Assembly: GCA_907165135.1 (NCBI GenBank)
Contig: OU015567.1
Location: forward strand, 8,189,001-8,253,000
From: Oikopleura dioica
Taxonomy: Eukaryota; Chordata; Appendicularia; Copelata; Oikopleuridae
Direction: 5' to 3'
DNA: 64,000 bases
Shown here: positions 22,379-34,831 of the stretch, one piece after another
Layout: each line of letters begins with the position of its first letter
How positions within the stretch are numbered: the first letter of the stretch is position 1
Made by a program: the position numbers and the translations under genes
The notes under the pieces: generated by a model
The model's database searches: none
The model's input: the letters and a program-made list of their open reading frames with translations, nothing else
Told to the model about the DNA's origin: nothing

Positions 22379-23847
22379 TTACTTGGTAACTTCGTGGATG
22401 GCGTTGGCCAAATAGTCGACGTTCTTTGACGAGATACCAGCGACGGAGATTCGACCGTCCTAGAATTATTGTTGGTTTGGGAAGGAGAAGGGTGAAGTTA
22501 CCTTGGTGAGATAGACGTGGTGGTCAGCGGTGAGCTTAGCAACCTGCTCGGGCGAAAGACCAGTGAAGCAGAACATACCGATCTGGTTGGTGATGTGATC
22601 CCAGTTGTGAGGGTTGCCTCGGCTCTGAAGCAATTTTAGTTTCAAGAAAGAGTTTCGAATATTTAACCTCGATGCCAGCCTTGAGCTGAGTTCGCATGGA
22701 GATGATTCGGTCGGCCATTCCCTTGACGTCGCCGCTGAACTGGGCGTTCAAGTTGGGGTCGTTGAGGATCTTGGAGGCGATTCGAGCACCATGGGCAGGT
22801 GGGTTAGAGTACATTGGTCGGATCAAGATCTAAACGAAGAAGTAATGAGCAAGGATGGAGGAATACTGAACAGACCTTGATCTGGGATTCGACTCGAGCA
22901 GCTTCTTCGGAGTCCTTGCAGACAACGGTGAAGGCACCGGTTCGCTGGCCGTAGAGACCCATGTTCTTGGAGAAAGACTGAGAAAGGAGGATGTTGTGGC
23001 CATCATCGACGAACTGTCGGACAGCGAAAGCATCCTGGTCAACGGAGCCAGAGGCAAATCCCTAAATTTTCAATAAAGATTTGAGAGATTCCTATCGATT
23101 TATGTTTACCTGGTAGGCCATATCAAAGAAGACGAGGAAGTCCTTCTCCTTGCAAATGGCGGAGAGCTCCTTCCACTGTTCTGGAAGAGGATCGACACCA
23201 GTAGGGTTGTGAGCGCAAGCATGGAAAACAACAACGGAGCCATTTGGAACCTTGTTTCGGAGCTCGTCGTAGCAGCCAGCGGCGTCGAATCCGCAAGTGT
23301 TCTTGTCGTAGTAGGCGAAGTTGTCGATCTTGTTGCCGCCGTGCGTGAAAATGGGGTTGTGATTTCCCCAGGATGGTCGGGGAAGGAAGACGGTTCGGCC
23401 GCCGCTAAAGGCGTTGAGGTAGGCGGAACCGATTCGGAGGGCACCAGTACCGGAGATTGCCTGGGTGGTCACATTTCGACCGTCAGCGATGACGTTGCCG
23501 GCATCAGCGAAAGCAAGCTTGGCAGCGGCCTGGGTAAAGGCTGGGAGACCTAAAAGAGAAATGGGAAGAGGGAAAATGCGGATGGTCATACCAGTGATTC
23601 CAAGATATTCGTGGTCAACAAGTTCAGCCTGAATCTGCGCTTCGGCCTCTCGGACGCAAGGAAGGACAAAGGGCTTGCCCTGGTCGTCTCGGTAAGCACC
23701 GACGCCCAAGTTCATCTTGTTGGAGTCGGTGCATCGCTTGAAGGCCTCAGAGACGCCCAAGATGGCATCTGGGGGACCCATGGGAACATCGCTCCAGATG
23801 GAGGAGGCTCGGCTGATGTTCTGGACAATTCTCTGGGTTCGTCGCAT
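22379..23847 (-). CDS. GOT2: Aspartate aminotransferase, mitochondrial
   Basis: It interconverts aspartate plus 2-oxoglutarate with oxaloacetate plus glutamate in the mitochondrial matrix, using PLP; it is part of the malate-aspartate shuttle. Six exons with short GT-AG introns were followed from [16 protein letters not shown], an Arg/Ser presequence fitting mitochondrial import, to the stop at 22379. Signatures include [39 protein letters not shown]-like [23 protein letters not shown] and the PLP lysine in [22 protein letters not shown] lies near the C-terminus. The codons are GC-richer than the surroundings, as often in highly expressed genes. The start follows aattcag. Confidence 0.95.
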
Positions 23848-24494
23848 CTTTTTCGGCACTCTCTGAATTTGATTTTTGGAGGATAAGATAGGGAAGGAAG
23901 ATCTTTATATTTTTATAGTAGAATGGCAACACGCTTACTTAGCGTGATTGTTTCGGAGCAGACCAGGGTATCCTTGGCCAGAAGCAAATGCAGATTGCGC
24001 AACAGTGAGTAACTTGGCTTTCAGTAAACTGAAGCACTGATCGTTAAAAAAATGATAAAAATTAAGGCGTTCTAGAAGGAAGAAATGAATGAAGATAAAA
24101 AATTTGGAAACTTGAGAATGTGTGCCTATTATTAGGCTGGAACGGAAGTGGTCGTATTTACAGAAATCAAGAAGTAACAGTATTGGGTAGCAAGGCCAAG
24201 GCGTGATGATTACGGGAAGAAAGGAAAAACCCAGCGGGTGGCATTATTAGAGTACGATTACAGCTGAAATAGGTTACACCCCCCTCGAGGCAGGTTAGCC
24301 CCTCCTCGGAGGAACGGAGCCGGTTTTCGAGGGGAAAGTATGTCAAGCAAATATTCATAGAAATAGGACTTATATAACCCAATTATATAATATTCGAGGT
24401 AAGCGATGGAGCGTTAAAAATTTCAATAAGGCAAAGTTGAAATAAGTCATGTCAAATGAGATGAAGGAACTTGGTGGTTAGTCATGCAGGTCTT
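23848..24494. other. Spacer upstream of GOT2
   Basis: It contains a C/G-rich stretch with short palindromes (about 24275-24340) and, reading on the minus strand, a TATA-like ttatataagtcc at about 24365. These may belong to the GOT2 promoter. No gene is seen. Confidence 0.4.
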
Positions 24495-27533
<3,039 letters not shown>

Positions 27534-27916
27534 CTTTCCCGATCCTCATCTGAGAAGATTAAAAAGATGAATGAAGTCTGTGTTTGAAATATTTGGAAAT
27601 TTTGGAGTTCTTGGATTGAGAAGAGCGTGCAATTTGAGATTGGATGTTTTGGAGGTTTTTAGCAAACAATGAAAAGGATGAAGATTTTATTGCTCGGATG
27701 AAAATTTGCTTTTTAGTACGATTTCTTTTTTTCTTTCTTTTTAGGAGTAACAGGCAAGAGAGCAGGCTTTTAACTTAGAAAACAGGCAAGAATAGAAAAA
27801 CAGAAGTATTTGAATGTTTATTTGTTGTTTCACAATGAATGGTAAAAGAGCTACTGTATCTCTACTATCATATTTACAGGGTTCAGGGTTGCGATGAATT
27901 AAAAAGAAGAAGAGTG
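27534..27916. other. Spacer between kinase and CLIC
   Basis: AT-rich, pyrimidine-rich spacer. No gene is seen. Likely CLIC 3' UTR and kinase promoter. Confidence 0.4.
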
Positions 27917-28951
27917 TCAAACTCGCTTGGTAGGTTTTGGCTTAGGTCCGCCATAGTACCACGCGATTTCGTCGTCGTCGGGGCAGGTTTGCCGGAATTC
28001 GTCGCACGCCTTTGCGTTCTTCATGTAAGCTGCGATTCCGTCGAAAGCCTTAGAAATCAGCGATTATTTCTGTTGACTTCGACAGCAAAATTGATTCTCA
28101 GCCGTTAATTATGCATCCAAAACCCAAAAATTACCTCGGGTAGATCAAAGTCGTGCAACTTTTTCCCAGCAACGAGAGCAATCTGTAATTTGGGTAGAAT
28201 ATTACAGTCTGCCAGGGTCATCCTATCGCCATCAATAAAAAGGCGCGATTCTTGAGCAGGATCAAGACTCGTTTTCAGGAAAGCGTCCAGTTTTGCTAGT
28301 TCAAGTACGTATCGCTTCATCAGCGCTGAACAAGAAAGTTTTATGAACAAAAATCTTGTGAATTTCATACTTGGTAAATTTGGCTGGTCGGGTTTGCATT
28401 TGATCCACGCAGAAAACTTCGCGAAAAGATCGTTTCCCGCTAGGTACGATTCTGGATGAACAGGTGACAATGAAGGGTATCTAGTTAATGACGGAGAATA
28501 GATTAATGCAAGAATGGCAGCCATGGTACTTACTTTGGAGGGGAAAGATTAGACTCGAGAAACTCTTCGATTCTTGGAATGTCAGTTAACACCTCTCCGT
28601 CAAAAAGCACAAACGGGGGGTTCGTTCCAGGCGCAATGTCAGCAAGTTCTTTCGGCTTCGTTGTTTTGTCCACAGTAGTCACATTGAACTAAAAACATCA
28701 TCAAGGGTCTCAATCATGTCATAAGTTGAAAGGTCATTCAAGGTCACGTTTTTATGTTCTGACGGTCAGAATCTGACCCCAAATGATCTCAGATCAATTA
28801 GACTAAGTATTGGCATTTTTCACTTACTGACCTGTGTACCCTTAAGCCAAAGAATCATGAACAGTCGTTGAGAAAAAGGGCAGCATCCCAAACACTCCCT
28901 GTCCGAACCAGCTTTGACGAAGAGTACAATATCGTGTTCAGCACTCGCCAT
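27917..28951 (-). CDS. Chloride intracellular channel (CLIC) protein
   Basis: This is a glutathione-S-transferase-fold protein that can be soluble or membrane-inserted. Several exons on the minus strand run from [15 protein letters not shown] to the stop at 27917. The thioredoxin-like half has the family motif [16 protein letters not shown], then FNVTTVD and the [16 protein letters not shown] region. The helical half has [14 protein letters not shown], the very typical [13 protein letters not shown] and [15 protein letters not shown]. Every block is in family order and the length is near the usual 240 residues. The ATG follows ctatttttag and six bases, a possible trans-splice acceptor. The vertebrate paralogue cannot be assigned. 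Confidence 0.93.
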
Positions 28952-29751
28952 TTTTTCTAAAAATAGAAAATGAAAGATGAAACTTTTTCAAATTCGCTCT
29001 CTTTTTTTCTTTGGAAAACCATGCTTTTTCGGAAGAGCAAATTTATCTTTTGTTCAATTTATCTCTTGAAGAAAAAAAGAAACAGTCTTTTTCAATTTTC
29101 TAAGACTAAAGTTTACTTCGGTCTCTACAAAAGAAATGTTAATCAAGGCGCTATTCTCTCTCAGACTAGTAATTTTGATATTTCTTTTTCATTGATTTCT
29201 AATTCGAATTTCGCTCTCAAGAGTCTCAAAGGGATCTCTAGTCATTCTGGCTTCATCTTCTGGCTTATTAAAATTGACGAGGAGCAGGATCAAGAGCCAG
29301 AGGGAGCCAGGATTTACGAGCGCTTGGAAAACCGAGGCCGGAATCACGCGCCCGTGAGCTCAATAACTCCCCTCTCTCTCTCTTTCAGACTTTTAACAAC
29401 TTTAAGCAACTCGGCCTTTATTCATCAATAAATGGATCGGCTCCAGATCAGAATAAAGTCATGAATAGTTACCTTTTATTATTCAGCTTTTTTCTTAGAA
29501 TTAATCGTATCGGTCCAGGATCAGTGACATCTCAAAATCTAAAATGGACTTTTTTTTATAGAATCATATAATATCATAATGATATTTTAATATATTCATA
29601 TACTGTTTATAAATGAACAATTAAAAACTTTTGGAAACTGAAAAAAAGGAAAGATATGAAGAAATCAGACAGATAAACGTATTCTTGCACAGATAACATA
29701 ATGAGGAAGTCTTATCGGTAAAATTAGAACGCATTCTGCTACATGTGGCCA
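28952..29751. other. Spacer upstream of CLIC
   Basis: A 153-codon plus-strand frame (28970-29431) has no recognisable features and lies opposite the CLIC promoter. The rest is AT-rich. No gene is supported. Confidence 0.35.
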
Positions 29752-30860
29752 TTAGCTTCGCATCAAAGGACGATCCACAAGCTCTATCGACGATTTGAGA
29801 TGGATATCGAAAAGATCTGAAAGAAAAAGAATAGTTTTTCAATCGAAATAGACGAGAATAACCTGCTCGAATAGGCATTTCCAAGCTATAAAATGGATTC
29901 TTCAGGGCATAATCTGAGTAGATTTCGTAACACTTTTCGAGGAAAGATTCTGCTCGCTCATCGGTTACTCTTGTGTCTGTCTGGCAACTAAAATGCATTT
30001 ATCAATTGATTGTATCCGCCTCTATCATGATCGAGTTTACGCTTGTCTTCGGACAAAATCTCCAAATATTAACATGGAAGAACTGAGGGTCAATTTATGG
30101 ATGGTTGCATCATAGATATGATATCTAAGATATCATCAACCGACGGTCATTATTCAAGAGATTCTCTTTATCAATTTCAATAGGTCTATCTAGAGCAGTC
30201 TATCCCCTCTTTCAACGCATATTCTTTTTCCTCCTGTTATTTTAAATAGTCATCACTTACATAAATTTCGTCCCTGTAGGAGACTGGAAGCAGAAAAATT
30301 TAAAAGATCCACAATCCATCGCTTTTATTCCCGAGCTGCCGGTCATAGGAGAAAGCTGGCACGAAAAGGCGAAAACGGTATGGAAAGTCGAAGCCATGAT
30401 GATTTTCTCATTGCTGCTCATTTTGGGAAGTCCAAAACGAAGATTTACTTTTATGGCGCGTTTTCGTGGAAACTCTCTTTTTCATTTTAAAAGCTGCAAA
30501 TTTAAAGACGTTAAAGGCGCCCGTTGCCTGGGTAGTTGGCTTTGTCCGCGAGAAGGGTTAGCACAGGGGTGCCAGTTTGGGACCCGTCGCGCACAACCGT
30601 CCCGGAAACCTCTAAAATCAATGTTATAAAAACGAGAGTAGATTCTCCTTACCATGCTCATTGTAATTCAACAAAACTTGACCCGTTTTGATTCCATCTT
30701 GCTCGCCGTAAACAACCTCAATTTTGCCATCAACGACATCCAACTCAAAAGGCAGAGGAAAGCCCAAAGTCTGCTCAACACTTGGACATGCTGCTGCGTT
30801 GTCGTATGAATAAATCAACCCTCCTGATTTCGAAACGATGAAAAACCGATCTACAGGCAT
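29752..30860 (-). CDS. TRAPPC4: TRAPP complex subunit 4 (synbindin)
   Basis: This is a core subunit of the TRAPP vesicle-tethering complex, which activates Rab1 in ER-Golgi traffic. The ATG at 30860 immediately follows ctgtcag, an apparent trans-splice site. The order of family blocks is intact: [68 protein letters not shown] and [21 protein letters not shown]. The last exon ends MRS at 29752. The intron between TGTKFI and CQTDTRV is about 265 bp with a gtaagt donor, and phases match there and at the final 43-bp intron. Length agrees with the 219-residue family. Confidence 0.93.
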
Positions 30861-30953
30861 CTGACAGTAGTAGTTACAGTACAATCTTAAGAATTCGAGG
30901 ATTCAATAAGTTGCTCTTGTCAAATTTTAACAATTGAAATGTTCGATTTACAG

Positions 30954-31680
30954 TCAGGCAGATTTAACTTTCTCTTCTTGGTTCTGCATAAGTGTATTTA
31001 ACCTCTCAGCGACTTGATCAGCTCCCATGGGCCTGTGCCACGGTGCCGAGTACCGCGGATTGTCCTTAATTAGCCGCTTGTCTCCAACCTGGCCCATAAT
31101 AAATTTCATTTGTCGCAAATTGTACGGCCACACTTTTTCGCCTCTCTGAAGATTTTCAAATATCTCTCTGAAGGAAAAGAACAGGGACGAACCTTTGTCT
31201 CCACCCATAATACTTTGCTATCTGGATAAGCGGCTGGGTCAAGTTTGGGATCTGGATGGAGAATGACGACTTTTGGATCTTTCTCGTGACGCACCCAGGT
31301 CATCGTGTTGCCTGTTCCAGCCATTGATTTTAAGGTGACCCAGTACCACTGCTTCCGATTTTGACCGGGGACGCCATAATTCTTTGCCTAAATAGAAATT
31401 TTTATGGTAAATTTTTGGAATAATGTAACATTATTAATGTTGCTCGTAAAATGATTCTTTATCTATGTCTAAAAATATAACTTATTGGATTCTACCAGTA
31501 TAAATTGATAGCTAAAATCTAATCAGAAGAAACTTCAGCTCTACTTACAGTAATCAAAAATCCAAAAAAATGGTCTTTTCATACCTTTCCTGCATTAGCT
31601 TTAGCCAAATTCGTCGAAACGGAAATATTTCTCGCTGGAACTGAAAGCGACGATCGAAAACTTCCGATTATCCGATTCAT
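30954..31680 (-). CDS. Mitochondrial ribosomal protein bL33m-like with C-terminal extension
   Basis: The N-terminus from 31680 (MNRIIGSFRSSLSVPARN) looks like a mitochondrial presequence. A GT-AG intron of about 195 bp leads to WVTLKSMAGTGNTMTWVR, DPK and KVLWVETK, which fits the bL33 pattern (AGTG followed by a basic loop and VLFVE.K). After that, about 70 residues (REIFENLQRGEKV to KVKSA) are not part of bacterial L33. The two parts are in different frames and join only by removing a 26-nt GG-AG intron (31168-31193) or by a one-base indel. The start follows caattttcag. Family assignment is moderate. Confidence 0.5.
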
Positions 31681-32120
31681 TTTCTTCTGAAAATTGCTCT
31701 CTCAATTGAAAAATCGACGAAAAGGATGGAGAGTTGGAAATCTTGACAAACGCGCGGAGCTGATTGGCCGGGCGCGTTAATTTCTTTCTCGCGAACTCGG
31801 TAAGGCGCACTTTTTCCGGTGTTTCCGGGCTACAGGGAGAGTTACAGGCATAGGCTATGCCGCATAGCTTACGGTAGTGTAATCTTTTATGAGAAAGAAA
31901 AGCTTATTTTGCCTTTAGAGGAGGAGAATAACCAAAAGTTATGTAAAATAAATTAACTTTTCGCTAGAATAAATTTTATTCGTGATATTACAGTAGATTC
32001 TAACAGTAATCCTTTTCAAATTCAATTCAAATATTTGACTTCAAATTGCACCAATGATTTCTCATAGCGGGTCAATTTTAGGCAAACCTCTTCAGACTGA
32101 ATTCTGACTGCAAAGACAAG
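31681..32120. other. Divergent intergenic region (bL33m-like / ADI1)
   Basis: This 440-bp gap separates two divergently transcribed genes and probably contains both promoters. No distinct motif is recognised. Confidence 0.4.
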
Positions 32121-32787
32121 ATGGTTCAAGCGTGGTTTTTCGATGAAAAAGTGGCGAATCCAAGAGAACCGTGCCAACTGGAAAATGTCGCACTTGACGT
32201 CGTTGAAGGTATTTTCAATTATTGACTTTTGATGAAGGCTTTTATTTTAGCGCTTGGATGCAAGCTTTTCAAATTCGACGCAGCGAACAAGTCTTCTTGC
32301 CCAAATTTGGCGAAAATCGTCAAAGATCAAAACTACAACTTTCAAGATGAAATCACCGTCTCTCCAACTACTCTTCCCGATTACGAGAAAAAGGTTCAAA
32401 TGTTTCTGGAAGAGCACATTCACGATGACCCAGAAGCGAGAGGATGTCTTGACGGGAGCGGCTATTTCGATGTTAGGGACAAGAATGACAAGTGGATCCG
32501 AATTTTGGTCGAAAAGGGAGACCTGCTCATTATCCCTGCTGGAATCTACCACAGGAACGGAAATATAGACTTTTGAAATATTTGTAGTGTTCATTTTTAT
32601 GCTTGAATCTTTATAGTCAAGAGTAAGTGCTTATTTTCTTGTAAGATTCGTCCCAGATCTGAAAGACTTCATCGTAGCTATACGATTTTTTGAAGGCAAC
32701 CCAGTTTGGACCCCGATAAATCGCGCAAACAACGAAGAAAACATCCAAAACATGCCGATTCGACAAAAATATCTTGCTTCTCTTTGA
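32121..32787 (+). CDS. ADI1: Acireductone dioxygenase
   Basis: This is a cupin enzyme of the methionine salvage pathway that cleaves 1,2-dihydroxy-3-keto-5-methylthiopentene. The exons are 32121-32208, 32251-32554 and 32646-32787. The first intron is GT-AG; the second must be GA-AG (gaacgg...ttgtaag) to keep the phase and restore the HRFVPDLK junction expected from the family. The protein starts MVQAWFFD as in animals. The metal ligands lie in EEHIHDDPEARG and in PAGIYHRF. GYFDVRDKNDKWIRI and FEGNPVWTPINR are near-invariant family blocks. It has 177 residues, matching the usual 179. Confidence 0.94.
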
Positions 32788-33069
32788 AAAAATTTTTGAA
32801 CCAAAACCTCGCTTTTCTTAATCGAAAAATCTCTGTTCCAATTTTTCTCTCGCTCTTTTAAGTATTGAATATACTGTATTTAATTGTCTTTTATGCTCAA
32901 ATTGAGTTACGATAACGAAGTCTTTCTGATGATTTCTATTAAAAAATTGTCAAAACAGAATTTATCTATGATGATTTATTTAATTAATGCTGGCATAAGC
33001 GGATATTGAATCAGACTTTAAATTATTATACAGAACATAAAGTTGAGTTTCGTTGGAAAACGGGAATCT

Positions 33070-33342
33070 TCAGTATTTGACATTGAGTTGTTCAGTGTCT
33101 TTGATGAATTCTAGCGTGAATTTCATCAAACTCGAGAGAGAGGAGGAAACATCTACAGGTTGAGTGGTGTGATGATATTGAGAGAATCTATCAGATCGGG
33201 CATAGTAGTCCTGGAGATCTTTTTGGTGATTGCTGTCGCTTTCGAAACTGTCGAAGGAAACGTTTGAGCTAGTGTCTTCATTGCTGCATGTTTCATTGAT
33301 GACGGAGTGGAAGATTTCATCGACGCTGGAGTAGCCTGACAT
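33070..33342 (-). CDS. Small Ser-rich single-exon protein with TATA promoter
   Basis: This is a 90-residue frame from MSGYSSVDEIFHSVIN to the stop at 33070, rich in Ser, Asp and Gln, with no signal peptide or recognised domain. A TATATAA box lies about 70 bp upstream. The motif GYSSVDE also occurs near the C-terminus of the long coiled-coil protein at 49053. It is likely a regulated intronless gene; function unknown. Confidence 0.55.
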   Translation of the reverse strand: MSGYSSVDEIFHSVINETCSNEDTSSNVSFDSFESDSNHQKDLQDYYARSDRFSQYHHTTQPVDVSSSLSSLMKFTLEFIKDTEQLNVKY

Positions 33343-33410
33343 GTTTGTTTGTTTTGTTTGAGATAAGAGTGTGAAGCTTGTTGTGATGATTGTTGTACTA
33401 CAGGGCTGTT

Positions 33411-33417
33411 TTATATA
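33411..33417 (-). promoter_or_regulatory. TATA box of the 33070-33342 gene
   Basis: The minus strand reads TATATAA 69 bp before the ATG at 33342. TATA boxes are otherwise scarce in this window. Confidence 0.55.
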
Positions 33418-33818
33418 CTATCAGAAGGGGACAATTATGGAGCGCGCGGGAGAACAGGGTCGGAGGCGGTCGAGAGTTACATCTTTTTTTTATTCAATTA
33501 ATGTTCAGCAATAGAGATACATGTATGTTGATGATGTCAAATTTTTATGTTACTTGTACTGTCATGTTATGAAGCTATAGCCTATAGTACTTATCAGATC
33601 TCTTCGCATTTTATGAGTTCTTTTGCGCTCAGGCAATAAAGGATTCTCCCTTTTATATCCTCTTCTGTCTTGAATACAACTTCTATCCTGCACGTATTGT
33701 ATAATTCAAAGGAATATGGCGTAAATTATATAAAGAATGTAAACGTATTATATACCAATTCGAAAAACAAAGACGACCGTACCTATAATATAAACCTATC
33801 GAAAAGTTTCGTCTACGT

Positions 33819-33998
33819 ATGAAAATGAACTTTGCTGAAAGGGCAACGGTCCATTTCCTTGTGAAAATGTTGGTGTGCGAAAGTATTTATGCGGAAATTC
33901 CAAAGACAAATACTAATAAAAAGCGCCATGGGAAGCGAAATGCCGCAAAAGGCAACAACCAAAAATCTGACGAACGGAATATCTTAGAGATTCAATGA
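33819..33998 (+). CDS. Short basic open frame overlapping the next start
   Basis: This is a 59-codon frame with two nearby ATGs (33819, 33825), a weakly hydrophobic N-terminus and a Lys/Asn-rich basic tail. Its TGA overlaps the next ATG as ATGA (33995-33998). It could be a small secreted peptide, an upstream ORF of the next gene, or chance. Confidence 0.25.
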   Translation: MKMNFAERATVHFLVKMLVCESIYAEIPKTNTNKKRHGKRNAAKGNNQKSDERNILEIQ

Positions 33999-34294
33999 AG
34001 CTCGGTCTTTTAGGTACATTCTAGTCTTTACTGCTACTGTAGTTATGTTGAATGTCTTCAGGTTTAATTGGTGGAAGCATCGCAGCTCCAGCGGCTTCGC
34101 GACAGATTTCCATCCAAGTCCAGACTCGGGACAACGGACCAGGCTCTATCAATGTGAATAGCAACGGAGAAGAGTACTCAAGAGAATGGGAACAGCTCAC
34201 TCCCGACGTCAGCGAAGAAATCAACGAACAACTCGATGCGATGGGCCTCGGAGGAGGGTTCTCTGACGGTCAATTTCAGGTCCCGGTCGAATAA
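33995..34294 (+). CDS. Small predicted secreted protein
   Basis: Exon 1 is 19 bp (33995-34013), followed by a 48-bp GT-AG intron and exon 2 (34062-34294); phase matches and gives 83 residues. The start MKLGLLGLIGGSIAAPAAS is a typical signal peptide split by the intron. The mature part is acidic (NGEEYSREWEQLTPDVSEE). The stop lies within AATAAA (34291-34296), a compact polyadenylation arrangement. Family not recognised. Confidence 0.55.
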
Positions 34295-34303
34295 AATAGT
34301 CAT

Positions 34304-34745
34304 ATGTTTTATCGAGCGTCCTTTTCGATCACCGAAATAGTTCGAAGCTCCAAACTTCCCGGCTCTTATCGCCGATGTAGCAAGCAACAATGGAAATGCC
34401 GTATCGTCCTCGAAAACACTAGAGGTATAATTAGTTACCCAGCGGTCTTTCCAAATGAATTATTCATTCAAATTCAATTATTCAATAAAAAAACAGATAA
34501 TTAACATCATTTTCAGTTCTCAGTGAATAATGCTGAGGATTTTGCAGCTGAGTTTGAGCAACAGGTGATTAAATACTTTCCAGAAGTATATTTCAAACAT
34601 ATGTCTATCTTTTCACTGACTGAGATAATTGTAAACCTAATTTCAGGAGCAGAAAATCCTTGATTGGGTCCGACAGTATTCTGAAGATTTCTACAATACT
34701 GTGAAGGCTCAGCTTGACCAAATCGGATCTAGCCTCGACTCTTAG
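34304..34745 (+). CDS. Possible small protein, last exons acidic
   Basis: An open frame from 34304 (MFYRASFSITEIV) could join FSVNNAEDFAAEFEQQ (about 34516-34563) and EQKILDWVRQYSEDF (about 34647 to the stop at 34745). The second intron is GT-AG in phase; the first needs a GG-AG donor. These exons might instead be the 3' part of the preceding secreted-protein gene. No family is recognised. Confidence 0.35.
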
Positions 34746-34831
34746 ATCTCCTGACTGAAATTCAGCTTGATCCGCCAATAAAAAAATCAAGTAATCAAAG
34801 AAACCAGACTTTATTGAGAAAAAATTGAGAG

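Noticed and set aside
23092-23886. Plus-strand frames of 90-114 residues opposite GOT2
   Set aside because: Antisense shadows of a GC-rich conserved coding region.
24240-24340. Stem-forming CG-rich segment considered as a tRNA or structured RNA
   Set aside because: No A/B box spacing or cloverleaf; the palindromes are short.
28970-29431. 153-residue plus-strand frame upstream of CLIC
   Set aside because: No motifs, atypical composition, lies in the promoter side of CLIC.
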